NCBI RefSeq assembly: GCF_011634835.1
Contig: NZ_SIRP01000001.1
Coordinates: forward strand, 2,847,511-2,911,510
Length of the DNA: 64,000 bases
Source of the DNA: Isoptericola sp. BMS4
GTDB lineage: Bacteria; Actinomycetota; Actinomycetes; Actinomycetales; Cellulomonadaceae
Reading direction: 5' to 3'
Shown here: one piece after another, positions 26,572 to 35,464 of the stretch
Position numbering within the stretch: the stretch's first letter is position 1
How the letters are laid out: every line of letters starts with the position of its first letter
Program-made: the position numbers and the translations under genes
Notes under the pieces: model-generated
Database searches by the model: none
What the model was told of the DNA's origin: nothing
The model's input: only the letters and a program-made list of their open reading frames with translations

Positions 26572-27152
26572 GCACAGCGCGAGACGCACTGCTGCAACGT
26601 GCGGTGGCATGGTTCGGAGAGCACGGCGTGGGCGACACCAGCATGCGGGCCCTGGCCGCCGCACTGGGCACCAGTCACCGGATGCTGCACTACCACTTCG
26701 GCTCTAGGGAAGGACTGCTCGGCGCCGTGATGGAGCACGTCGAGCACAGCGAACGCGACGAGCTCGCCCACATCACCACGTCGGACGACGACCCCCTGGG
26801 TGCCGCGCTCAACCTGTGGCACCGTATCGCCGACGCCGCCGAGACCTTCGCCCCGCTCTTCTTCGAGCTGTCCAGCCACGCGATGCTCGGGCATGAGTAC
26901 GCCCAGCCGTGGCGTGCCTGGGTCGCCGGCTGGACCGCCGTCACCACCTCCTTCTACGAGAAGGCGGGCGCCGCACCCGGAGAGGCCGAGACGCTCGCCC
27001 GGCTGTCCCTGGCCCAGACCCGCGGCCTGCTTTTCGAGGTCGCGCTCACGGGCGACCGGAGCGCGGCCGACGTGGCCATGGCGCGCTTCGTCGCCATGAT
27101 GCGGGCGGCGCTGCCGGACAGCAGCACACGTGGAGCCGCGAGCGAGGAGTGA
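26568..27152 (+). CDS. TetR family transcriptional regulator
   Basis: A 194-residue TetR-type regulator. The HTH is within about 10-55: L-L-Q-R-A-V-A-W-F-G-E-H-G-V-G-D-T-S-M and then H-R-M-L-H-Y-H-F-G-S-R-E-G-L-L, the recognition helix region. The C-terminal ligand domain (60-185) is helical and contains W-x-x-W motifs. GTG start overlaps the SRPBCC stop by four bases. It most likely represses its own operon through the palindrome at 26134-26149; the SRPBCC protein may carry or remove the inducing ligand. Confidence 0.88.
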   Translation: MSTARDALLQRAVAWFGEHGVGDTSMRALAAALGTSHRMLHYHFGSREGLLGAVMEHVEHSERDELAHITTSDDDPLGAALNLWHRIADAAETFAPLFFELSSHAMLGHEYAQPWRAWVAGWTAVTTSFYEKAGAAPGEAETLARLSLAQTRGLLFEVALTGDRSAADVAMARFVAMMRAALPDSSTRGAASEE

Positions 27153-27204
27153 CACCGCCATGAACGTGGCGTCGTCTCGAGACGACCGGAGGCCCAGCAG
27201 GCCC

Positions 27205-27480
27205 CTACCGGTGCGCCGCGGCGGCGTCGCGGATCGCGGTGCGGGTCGCTCCGTGGACGGCAGGCAGGGCCACGCGCGACGCCCATGGCGCGCCGCGAAC
27301 GTCTCGGGGAAAACGCAGCCGGCGGAGGAGGTAGAGCTCCTCGATGTCGTCGAGCGTGAGCCCGACGACGAAGACCCCCCGGCGGCGCGACTCCACCAGC
27401 CCTCGGCCTCGGCTCGCCGGACGGGACGCAAGCCTCCAGGTCACGCCGTGCGCACGGCCCTCGCCATGGGCCAGACTGAG
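27205..27480 (-). pseudogene. Probable remnant of a GntR/FadR-type regulator
   Basis: The 354-base gap between the tetR and lacI genes has no intact gene. On the minus strand, 27316-27399 encodes G-L-V-E-S-R-R-R-G-V-F-V-V-G-L-T-L-D-D-I then E-E-L-Y-L-L-R-R, which looks like the end of a GntR winged helix running into the FadR/FCD ligand domain. The expected helix-turn-helix before it and the rest of the FCD domain after it are missing or scrambled, and the frame stops after about 40 further residues. I read it as a decayed gene that lost both ends. Confidence 0.45.
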
Positions 27481-27506
27481 CACCGCACCCGACCCGAGGA
27501 GGCCCC

Positions 27507-28532
27507 GTGACACGCATCGTCGACGTCGCCCGGCGCGCAGGCGTGTCCACGGCGACCGTCTCGCGCGTGCTCAACGGGAAGTCCGTGCGCCCCGCGCTCG
27601 CCGCCGCCGTGCACGACGCCGTCGCGGAGCTCGGGTACACCCCGGACCGCACGGCACGGTCGCTGCGGCGGCGGCACAGCGAGACCGTCGCCCTCGTGCT
27701 GCCCGACGTCGAGAACCCCTTCTTCACCGCCGTGGCGCGCGGGGTGGAGGACGCGGCGCTCGCGGCGGGGTACTCGGTCGTGCTGTGCAACACCGACGAC
27801 CGCGCCGACAAGGAGGACCTCTATCTCACCGTCGCGGACGTCGAGAACATGGCGGGCGTCGTCCTCGCCCCGGCGGACGCCCACCCGGCGATCGACCGAC
27901 TGGTGGAGCGCGGCAGGAGCGTCGTCGTCATCGACCGGCGCGTCGCCCACGACGTCGACCAGGTGACCTTCGACAACCGGGCGCTCGGCCACCGGGCCGC
28001 GACCGCGCTCCTCGACCGCGGCTTCCGCCGCATCGCGTGCGTGACGGGCCCCGCGACGACGAGCACGGCCGTCGACCGGGCCGAGGGCTGGCGCGCCGCC
28101 CTGCACGACGCGGGCCTCGCCGCGGACGACGACCTGCTCGTGCACGCGAACTTCCGCGTCGACGGCGGCTACGACGCGATCGGCACCCTGCTCGGGCGGT
28201 CACCCGCCCCCGACGCCGTCGTGGCGACCAACAACCTCGCCGGCGTCGGGGTGCTGCGCGCGCTCGCTGACCGGCACGGCGGCCCCGTGCCCGCGCCGGC
28301 CGGCGACGGACCCGACGGCCCGGGGCTGGGCGTGGGCGTCATCGGCGACCTGCCGTTCGCGACCTCGCGGACGTCGGACGTCGCCCTGGTCCCGCTCAAC
28401 CCGCGCGGACTCGGCACGACGGCGGCACGCCTGCTGCTCGAGCGGATCGCGGGGAGCGACGCCCCGGCACGCCACCTCGTCCAGGAGATCGGGGACGGCA
28501 CCGATGCCGTGGCCCCGGCCCGCCCGGCCTGA
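27507..28532 (+). CDS. LacI family transcriptional regulator
   Basis: A 341-residue LacI-type repressor. The HTH (about 2-24) is I-V-D-V-A-R-R-A-G-V-S-T-A-T-V-S-R-V-L-N, the hinge helix is R-T-A-R-S-L-R, and the periplasmic-binding-protein-like sugar domain covers about 60-330 (V-A-L-V-L-P-D-V-E-N-P-F-F). GTG at 27507 with GAGGAGG upstream. It is followed by an L-fucose isomerase-like gene whose promoter region has a palindrome typical for this family, so it probably controls that gene in response to a sugar. Confidence 0.92.
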   Translation: MTRIVDVARRAGVSTATVSRVLNGKSVRPALAAAVHDAVAELGYTPDRTARSLRRRHSETVALVLPDVENPFFTAVARGVEDAALAAGYSVVLCNTDDRADKEDLYLTVADVENMAGVVLAPADAHPAIDRLVERGRSVVVIDRRVAHDVDQVTFDNRALGHRAATALLDRGFRRIACVTGPATTSTAVDRAEGWRAALHDAGLAADDDLLVHANFRVDGGYDAIGTLLGRSPAPDAVVATNNLAGVGVLRALADRHGGPVPAPAGDGPDGPGLGVGVIGDLPFATSRTSDVALVPLNPRGLGTTAARLLLERIAGSDAPARHLVQEIGDGTDAVAPARPA

Positions 28533-28624
28533 CCACCCGCTTCCCCCCGCTCTCCCGACGCCGCACCTCGGGGCCACCGGCCGGGCCCGCCCGCCGACCA
28601 CGGCACGCACCGCACTTGCACGCT

Positions 28625-28636
28625 GTAATCGATTAC
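28625..28636. promoter_or_regulatory. LacI-type operator
   Basis: Perfect 12-base palindrome GTAATCGATTAC with the central CG typical of LacI/GalR operators, 43 bases before the isomerase start. A -35-like TTGCAC at 28616-28621 overlaps its left flank. The site is AT-rich in an otherwise GC-rich region, which makes chance less likely. Confidence 0.65.
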
Positions 28637-28679
28637 TGGCAGGCTGGGTACCCGTCCGTCGCCCCGAAGGAGCCGCCTC

Positions 28680-30344
28680 GTGACCACTCCCGCCTACGCC
28701 GTCCCCGCCCTCCCGGAGCCACCGGCCGCCCCCGCGCGCACCGCCTACCTCGTGGCGTCCGGCGACCTGCGCGAGTCCGCGAACGTCGCCGGCTGGCCCA
28801 CCCAGGTGGGCCTGGAGCGGATCCTCACCGCCGCGTTCGCCGCGCACGGCTGGGCCCTGGAGCGCGGCCACGACGTCGACCCCGTCACCGGGCACGGGTT
28901 CATCAGCTCCCAGCGCATGGGCATGACCGTCTTCGCCTCGATCCCGCCCGACGCGCCGCTCGTCGTCGCCGAGGCGGTGTGGCAGTACAGCCACCACGTG
29001 CTCGCCGGCCTGCGCACCCACCGCGGCCCGATCCTCACCGCCGCGAACTTCGCCGGCGACTGGCCCGGCCTCGTCGGCCTGCTGGGCCTCAACGCCGGCC
29101 TGACGAAGATGGGCCGGGAGTACTCCACGGTCTGGACCGTCGACGGCACCGACGCGTGGTTCCGCGACGCGATCGGCGAGTGGGTCACCACCGGCCGGGT
29201 CACCCACGACGACTCCCACGTCCATGCGCTGCCCGCCCTGCCCGGCACCCCCGAGACGCGGCTCGGGGAGGCGCTCGCCGCCCAGCTGCTCCGGGAGAAG
29301 GCGATCATCGGCGTCTTCGACGAGGGCTGCATGGGCATGTACAACGCGATCTTCGACGACGAGCTCCTGGCCGGCATCGGCATCTACAAGGAGCGGCTGT
29401 CCCAGTCCGCGCTGTGGGCCGAGATGCAGCGGGTGGGCGACGCCGAGGCCGACGAGGTGCAGCGGTGGCTGGAGGACGCCGGCATGACGTTCCGCCTCGG
29501 CACCGACGAGGCCACCGAGCTCACGCCCGCCCAGCTGCGCTGGCAGCACAAGATGTACGTCGCGGCCCTGCGCATCGCGGACGACTTCGGCCTCGACGCC
29601 GTCGGCATCCAGTACCAGCAGGGCCTCAAGGACCTCTCCCCCGCCTCCGACCTCGCCGAGGGCCTGCTCAACAACACCCGGCGCCCGCCCGTGCGCTCGC
29701 GCGACGGCGCGCGCGTGCTGTGGGAGGGTCGGGCGTTCCCGCACTTCAACGAGGCGGACGAGGGCGTGGCCGTCGACGCGCTGGTGACCCACCGGCTCTG
29801 GACCGCGATGGGCCTCGACCCCGCGACCACGCTGCACGACGTGCGCTGGGGCGAGGAGTACGACGGGCAGTTCGTCTGGGTCCTGGAGATCTCCGGCTCC
29901 GTGCCGCCCTCCCACCTCGAGGGCGGGTACGCCGGCGCCGAGGGCTGGCGTCAGGACCCCGTGTTCTTCCCCGCCGGCGGCTCCACGATCAACGGCGTCT
30001 CCAGGCCCGGCGAGATCGTCTGGTCCCGCGTCTACATCGCGGACGGGCGCCTGCAGGTCGACCTCGGCCGCGCGACCGCGGTCCGCCTCCCCGACGCCGA
30101 GACGCTGCGCCGCAAGCAGGCCACCAACCCCGAGTGGCCGATCATGCACGCGGTGCTCCACGGCGTCACCCGCGACCAGTTCATGGCCCGGCACAAGGCC
30201 AACCACCTCAACGTGGCCTACGCCCCCGACGCCGCGACGGCCGACAAGGCGCTGGAGGCCAAGGCGGCGCTCTTCGCCGGTCTCGGGATGCCCGTCCACC
30301 TGTGCGGCGACACGGCCCTGACCGCCGGGGGCGGCGGGCGCTGA
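28680..30344 (+). CDS. L-fucose isomerase-family protein
   Basis: A 554-residue protein resembling the L-fucose/D-arabinose isomerase fold found in actinobacteria. F-D-E-G-C-M-G-M-Y-N-A near 214-224 matches the central segment carrying an active-site Glu; D-A-V-G-I-Q-Y-Q-Q-G near 308 and E-W-P-I-M-H-A-V-L near 484 correspond to the other metal-ligand regions. It should interconvert an aldose and ketose with Mn2+; the true substrate is not clear. GTG start with AAGGAG upstream. Controlled most likely by the LacI protein next door. No kinase, aldolase or transporter accompanies it, so the pathway must be completed elsewhere. Confidence 0.7.
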   Translation: MTTPAYAVPALPEPPAAPARTAYLVASGDLRESANVAGWPTQVGLERILTAAFAAHGWALERGHDVDPVTGHGFISSQRMGMTVFASIPPDAPLVVAEAVWQYSHHVLAGLRTHRGPILTAANFAGDWPGLVGLLGLNAGLTKMGREYSTVWTVDGTDAWFRDAIGEWVTTGRVTHDDSHVHALPALPGTPETRLGEALAAQLLREKAIIGVFDEGCMGMYNAIFDDELLAGIGIYKERLSQSALWAEMQRVGDAEADEVQRWLEDAGMTFRLGTDEATELTPAQLRWQHKMYVAALRIADDFGLDAVGIQYQQGLKDLSPASDLAEGLLNNTRRPPVRSRDGARVLWEGRAFPHFNEADEGVAVDALVTHRLWTAMGLDPATTLHDVRWGEEYDGQFVWVLEISGSVPPSHLEGGYAGAEGWRQDPVFFPAGGSTINGVSRPGEIVWSRVYIADGRLQVDLGRATAVRLPDAETLRRKQATNPEWPIMHAVLHGVTRDQFMARHKANHLNVAYAPDAATADKALEAKAALFAGLGMPVHLCGDTALTAGGGGR

Positions 30345-30365
30345 CCCCTCCGGGCCCGGGCGGGG

Positions 30366-30971
30366 CTACTGGCCCACGCGGCCGTCGACGCACTCGCGCA
30401 GCAGGTCCGCGTGGCCGCAGTGCCGCGCGTACTCCTCGATGTGGCTGACGAGGAGCTCGCGCAGCTGCAGGCTCCCGCCCGGCTCCGGCCCGAGGTCGGA
30501 CAGGCCGGCGTTCGTCGCGCCGAGGTCGTCGATGCCGTCGACCATCCGGTCGGTGGCCGCCATCTCGTCGCGCCATCGGCGAAAGGCGTCCGCCACCACG
30601 GCGGGGTCGGCGACGGCGCCGTTCCAGTCCCCGTCGCGGTCGTCCTCGCTGCGGTACAGCCAGGGCGCGTCCTCGCCCGTCATGATCCTGCGGACGTGCC
30701 GCTCGTCCTCGGTGAGGTGCCGCACCAGCCCCAGCAGGGACATGGTGGACGGCGGGACCGACCGGCGCGCGAGCTGCTCCGCGTCCAGACCGGCGCACTT
30801 CATCTCGACGGTCAACCGGTAGGAGCGCAGGTCCTCGAGCAGGATGCCGCGCTCGTCGTCGCGCGCGGCGTCGGTCTCACGCGGGTCGTCGTCCGGGTCC
30901 ACCCACATGTCGGCGTACACGGTCGCCTTCGTCCACCGCGCGGGTGCGGTCTCGCCGTCCGAGGAGGTCAT
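30366..30971 (-). CDS. DinB family protein (DUF664)
   Basis: A 201-residue four-helix-bundle protein of the DinB/DUF664 group. Metal-binding histidines are suggested by G-L-V-R-H-L-T-E-D-E-R-H near 88-99 and S-H-I-E-E-Y-A-R-H-C-G-H-A-D near 180-193. Members include thiol-dependent S-transferases (for example bacillithiol or mycothiol dependent) and many of unknown function. ATG start at 30971. It is convergent with the isomerase gene, 21 bases apart, and stands in the block inserted between glnA and glnE. Confidence 0.85.
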   Translation of the reverse strand: MTSSDGETAPARWTKATVYADMWVDPDDDPRETDAARDDERGILLEDLRSYRLTVEMKCAGLDAEQLARRSVPPSTMSLLGLVRHLTEDERHVRRIMTGEDAPWLYRSEDDRDGDWNGAVADPAVVADAFRRWRDEMAATDRMVDGIDDLGATNAGLSDLGPEPGGSLQLRELLVSHIEEYARHCGHADLLRECVDGRVGQ

Positions 30972-31048
30972 GCCGGCATCGTCCACCGGACCCGGCCCGG
31001 CTCGCCACGTGATTTTCGCGCCGGCGCGCAGGCGCCGGGCACCATCGC

Positions 31049-32038
31049 TCAGGCGGTCGTCCCGTCGCCCGCCCCGGCGGAACCCGCCGCGGCCGGGGCC
31101 TCGTCGCGCGGGTCGTCGTCGCTGCCGAACGGGTGCATCACCGCGACGGCGACGGCACCGACGACGACGCCGACGAGGGCGGAGAAGAACGTGTTGACCA
31201 GCCACGCCAGGAACCCGCCGACGCCGGGGACGGCGTGGGCGACGACCTCCTCGAGGTGGTGGACCACCTCGTACGGTCCGTGCCAGCCGAGCTCGTCGAC
31301 GCCGACGAGCAGGATGTGCCCGCCCACCCAGAGCATCGCGACGGTCCCGACGACGGAGATCACGGCGAGCACCTTCGGCATGCCGGACACGAGCCCTCGC
31401 CCGACCCGCCGGCTCGTCGCGGAGGAGCGCCGCGCCAGCGACAGGCCGACGTCGTCCATCTTCACGATGAGGGCGACCACGCCGTAGACGATCACGGTGA
31501 TCGCGAACGCCACGACGAGCAGGATCACGAGGCGCGAGAAGAACGGCTCGTCGGCGACCTCGTCGAGCGCGATGACCATGATCTCCGCGGACAGGATGAG
31601 GTCGGTGCGCATGGCGCCGGACACGAGCGTCTTCTCGGCGTCCGGGCCCACGGCGGCGGCGGGCTTCTCGTGGTCGGTGTGCCCGCGCACGCGCCGCCAG
31701 ACCTTCTCGGCGCCCTCGAACGCCAGGTACGTGCCGCCGAGCATGAGGATCGGGGTGAGCAACCAGGGCGCCCACTGGCTCAGGATCAGGGCGATCGGCA
31801 GGATGATCAGGACCTTGTTGCGGATCGACCCGATCGCGATCTTCTTCACGATGGGGATCTCACGCTCGGCGGCCACGCCGTGCACGTACTGCGGGGTCAC
31901 GGCGGTGTCGTCCACGACGACGCCCGCGGCCTTCGCCGTCGCCCGGCCGGCCGCGGCACCGACGTCGTCGAGCGACGCGGCCGCGAGCTTCGCGATCGCC
32001 GCGACGTCGTCGAGCAGCCCGAGCAGGCCGGCGCTCAC
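31049..32038 (-). CDS. DUF808 family membrane protein (YedI-like)
   Basis: A 329-residue integral membrane protein of the DUF808/YedI family, function unknown. The start G-L-L-G-L-L-D-D-V-A-A-I-A-K-L-A and the segment T-P-Q-Y-V-H-G near residue 49 are typical; several hydrophobic helices follow (about 75-110, 150-190, 210-235, 275-300). GTG start. It lies upstream on the same strand as the DinB gene, 77 bases away. Confidence 0.88.
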   Translation of the reverse strand: MSAGLLGLLDDVAAIAKLAAASLDDVGAAAGRATAKAAGVVVDDTAVTPQYVHGVAAEREIPIVKKIAIGSIRNKVLIILPIALILSQWAPWLLTPILMLGGTYLAFEGAEKVWRRVRGHTDHEKPAAAVGPDAEKTLVSGAMRTDLILSAEIMVIALDEVADEPFFSRLVILLVVAFAITVIVYGVVALIVKMDDVGLSLARRSSATSRRVGRGLVSGMPKVLAVISVVGTVAMLWVGGHILLVGVDELGWHGPYEVVHHLEEVVAHAVPGVGGFLAWLVNTFFSALVGVVVGAVAVAVMHPFGSDDDPRDEAPAAAGSAGAGDGTTA

Positions 32039-32157
32039 GCCGTCACCACCGCACGGGTCGTGCGTCCGTCGACGAGCGGTGAGAGCCCTGAGGTTCGCAT
32101 GTGCTCATGGTGCCGTACGCGGCGGCGCGGCAGCACGCACGACCACCGGCACCACCG

Positions 32158-35100
32158 TCAGTCCTCGCCGTAGAAGAGGCGCTCCATCACGGCGCGGGCG
32201 CGGCGGGCGGTGCGCAGGTACAGGTCCTCCAGCTCGGCGCCGGTACCGACGTCCCCCATGAGGCTCGCGACGCCCGCGAGGGCACGCCGGTCGTGCGGCA
32301 GCACGTCCACCTGGGCGCCGCTGGTGCGCCCCGACCACAGCACGACGGCGGACCGCAGCCGGGAGGCGAAGTGCCAGGCGTCGCGCAGGCAGGACGTGTC
32401 GTCCGCGTCGATCAGCCCCGCGTCCTCGGCGGCCTCCAGCGCGGCGACCGTCCCGGTGGTGCGCAGGGCGGGCACCTCGTGGGCGTGCTGCAGCTGCAGC
32501 AGCTGGGCGGTCCACTCGACGTCGGACACGGCCCCGCGGCCGAGCTTGAGGTGGCGCGCGGGGTCCGCGCCGCGCGGCAGTCGCTCCGCCTCGACGCGCG
32601 CCTTGATGCGCCGCACCTCGCGCAGGTCGGCGTCCGCCAGCCCGCCGGTGCGGTAGCGCAGCGGGTCGACGAGCGCGGTGAACCGCGCGCCCAGCCCCTC
32701 GACGTCGCCGGCCACGGGGCGGGCCCGCAGCAGCGCCTGCGACTCCCAGACGCTCGACCAGCGCTGGTAGTACTCGGCGTAGGAGGCGAGGGTGCGCACC
32801 AGCGGTCCCTGACGCCCCTCGGGGCGCAGGTCGGCGTCGACGGGCAGCGCCGGCTCGGGCCCGACGGCGGACAGCAGGGCCCGCAGCCGCGCCGCGGCCG
32901 TCTGCGCGAAGGCCTGGGCGGCCCCCGGGTCGGCGCCGTCGACCGGGTCGTGCACGAACAGCACGTCGGCGTCCGACCCGTAGCTCATCTCGCGTCCGCC
33001 GAGCCGGCCCATGGCCACCACGAGCATCCGTGTCGGGTCGTCGGCCGGGCCGGCGATCCCGTGCTCGGCGCGGGCCGCGTGCTCGGCGACCCGCAGGCCC
33101 CCGACGAGCACCATGTCGGCGGCGTCGGAGATCGCGGCGGCGGCGTCGACGGCGTCGAGCAGGCCCAGGACCTCCGCCGCTCCGGTGCGGGCGAGCTCGC
33201 GGCGGCGGACGGCGCGCAGGCTCGTCGCCGCCTGGTCGACGTCGTCCGCGCGCGTGAGCACGGAGTCGACCTCCGCGGCGAGCCGCTCGGCCCCCCGTGG
33301 CTCGAGCCCCGCCGTGTCGGCGAGCCACTGCACCGACTCCGGGGACCGTGCGAGCGCCTCGGCGAGGTAGGCGGAGGACGACAGCAGGCGGGCCAGGTGG
33401 AAGGCCGCGTTCTCCGAGTCGCGCAGCAGCCGCAGGTACCAGGGGGTGCTGCCCAGGGCGTCCGACAGCTTGCGGAAGGCCAGCAGCCCCGCGTCGGGGT
33501 CGGCGCCGTCGGCGAACCAGCCGAGGAGCACGGGCAGGAGCTGGCGCTGCAGGGACGCGCGGCGCGAGGTGCCGGCGGTGAGGGCGGTGACGTGCCGCAT
33601 GGCGCCGTCCGGGTCGCGGTAGCCGATCGCGGCGAAGCGCTCGCGCGCGACGTCCGGGGACAGCGACAGCTCGTCGTCGGAGAGCTGGGCCGACGCCGGC
33701 AGCAGCGGCCGGTAGAAGACAGCCTGGTGCAGGGAGCGCACCTCGCGACGGGTCGCGCGCCACCGCCGCTGCAGGCCGTCCGCGCCCTCGGCGCCCGTCC
33801 CGAGGGAGCGGGCGAGACGGCGCAGGTCCTCGTCCGCCGTCGGCAGCAGGTGCGTGCGACGCAGCCGGAACAGCTGGACCCGGTGCTCCAGCGCCCGCAG
33901 GAACCGGTAGCACTCCCCCATCCGCGCCGCGTGCTCACGGCCCACGTAGCCGCCCGCCGCGAGGGCCGCCAGCGCCGTCAGGGTGTGCGGGCTGTGGATC
34001 CGCTCGTCGGTCCGCCCGTGCACGAGCTGCAGGAGCTGGACGGTGAACTCGACGTCGCGCAGCCCGCCCTTGCCAAGCTTGATCTGCCGGTCCGCCTCGG
34101 CGGGCGGCACGTGCTCCTCGACCCGCCGCCGCATCGCCTGGGCGTCCTCGACGAAGTTCTCCCGGTTGACGGCGGACCACACGAAGTCCTCGACGGCGTC
34201 GCGGTAGTCCCGCCCGAGCTCGGCGTCGCCCGCGACCGGGCGCGCCTTGAGCAGGGCCTGGAACTCCCACGTCGCGGCCCACCGCTCGTAGTAGGCGACG
34301 TGGCTGGCGAGCGTGCGCACCAGCGGCCCCTGCTTGCCCTCGGGCCGCAGCGCCGCGTCGACGGGCCACAGCGCCGGCTCGGCGGACGTGCCCGAGCACA
34401 CCCGCTGCAGCCCGGTCGCGAGCCGGGTGCCGACGGCGAGCGCCTCCTCCTCGGTCGTGGCCGTGCCGTCCGGCCGGGTGCCCGGCTCGCACACGTAGAC
34501 CACGTCGACGTCGGAGACGTAGTTGAGCTCGCGGCCGCCCGTCTTGCCCATGCCGATGACGGCCAGGCGCACGCCGGTGCCGTGCGGGTCGTCCTGGGGG
34601 CCCTCGAGCTCGGCGCGCGCGACCGCCAGCGCCGCCTCCAGCGCGGCGGCGGCCAGGTCGGCCAGCGCCGCCCCGACGACGGGCAGGTGCTCGGTGGCGT
34701 CGGGGGCCGTGAGGTCGTCGGCCGCGATGCGCAGCAGCCGCTCCCGGTAGGCGCGCCGCAGCGCGTCGGTGGTCGTCGGTGCCCCGGCGTCGGGCCAGTC
34801 GCGGCCCGGCTCGCCGTCGGGCGGGGCCGCCACCGGGACCGCGACGTCCGGGTCGGCGCCGACGGCGCGCAGCAGCGTCGCGCGGACGGCGCGCTCGGCG
34901 CCGTCGGGGACCCCGACGTCCTCCGTCCTCGTGTCGTCGTGAGGCGCGTCCTCGGCGGGCTCGGGCACGGTGGGCTCGGGCTCGGCGGTGCCCTCCGCGT
35001 CCGCGGGACCGCCGTCGCCGGCCAGGGCGTCCAGCAGCTCGGGGCGCCGCACGACCTCGTCCCCGAGGGCGGACGAGGCGCCCAGCACGGCGACCAGGCG

Positions 35101-35388
35101 GGCCCGGAGCGCCGCGTCCGCGGAGCCGGCCGGTGCGGCGAGCGCCGCGGCCACCTGCTCGCGCGCGGGCTCGCTCTCGGCGAGGCGCACGAGCTGGAGC
35201 AGCGCCAGGTCGGGGTCGGCGCTGGCGCCGAGCGCCGTCAGCACCGCCACGCCGTCCCCGTCGGGCAGCACCCGCTCCAGCGACGGGTCGGCCCACAGGG
35301 TCGCCGACCGGGTGAGGTCCGCGAACCCCGCCTGCAGGAGCCGCCGGGTGGGGGTCTCGCGTCTGCCTGTGCCGGACGTGGTACTCAC
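32158..35388 (-). CDS. glnE: Glutamine synthetase adenylyltransferase/deadenylyltransferase
   Basis: A 1076-residue bifunctional enzyme that attaches AMP to, and removes it from, the regulatory Tyr of glutamine synthetase. Two nucleotidyltransferase domains are visible, each with G-G-R-E-x-x-Y-x-S-D-x-D: one near 276-298 (deadenylylation half) and one near 789-812 (adenylylation half), each followed by a helical GlnD-type domain. Its substrate is Tyr402 of the glnA product. GTG at 35388 follows TAGGGT by seven bases on the minus strand. Placed next to glnA2 as in mycobacteria, where it is essential. Confidence 0.96.
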   Translation of the reverse strand: MSTTSGTGRRETPTRRLLQAGFADLTRSATLWADPSLERVLPDGDGVAVLTALGASADPDLALLQLVRLAESEPAREQVAAALAAPAGSADAALRARLVAVLGASSALGDEVVRRPELLDALAGDGGPADAEGTAEPEPTVPEPAEDAPHDDTRTEDVGVPDGAERAVRATLLRAVGADPDVAVPVAAPPDGEPGRDWPDAGAPTTTDALRRAYRERLLRIAADDLTAPDATEHLPVVGAALADLAAAALEAALAVARAELEGPQDDPHGTGVRLAVIGMGKTGGRELNYVSDVDVVYVCEPGTRPDGTATTEEEALAVGTRLATGLQRVCSGTSAEPALWPVDAALRPEGKQGPLVRTLASHVAYYERWAATWEFQALLKARPVAGDAELGRDYRDAVEDFVWSAVNRENFVEDAQAMRRRVEEHVPPAEADRQIKLGKGGLRDVEFTVQLLQLVHGRTDERIHSPHTLTALAALAAGGYVGREHAARMGECYRFLRALEHRVQLFRLRRTHLLPTADEDLRRLARSLGTGAEGADGLQRRWRATRREVRSLHQAVFYRPLLPASAQLSDDELSLSPDVARERFAAIGYRDPDGAMRHVTALTAGTSRRASLQRQLLPVLLGWFADGADPDAGLLAFRKLSDALGSTPWYLRLLRDSENAAFHLARLLSSSAYLAEALARSPESVQWLADTAGLEPRGAERLAAEVDSVLTRADDVDQAATSLRAVRRRELARTGAAEVLGLLDAVDAAAAISDAADMVLVGGLRVAEHAARAEHGIAGPADDPTRMLVVAMGRLGGREMSYGSDADVLFVHDPVDGADPGAAQAFAQTAAARLRALLSAVGPEPALPVDADLRPEGRQGPLVRTLASYAEYYQRWSSVWESQALLRARPVAGDVEGLGARFTALVDPLRYRTGGLADADLREVRRIKARVEAERLPRGADPARHLKLGRGAVSDVEWTAQLLQLQHAHEVPALRTTGTVAALEAAEDAGLIDADDTSCLRDAWHFASRLRSAVVLWSGRTSGAQVDVLPHDRRALAGVASLMGDVGTGAELEDLYLRTARRARAVMERLFYGED

Positions 35389-35464
35389 CCCTCCGACCCT
35401 AGCGGCGCACGGTCCGCGGTCGCGGGTCGTCTCACGCCCGCGCCCCGCGGCCCACGGGCGGGCC

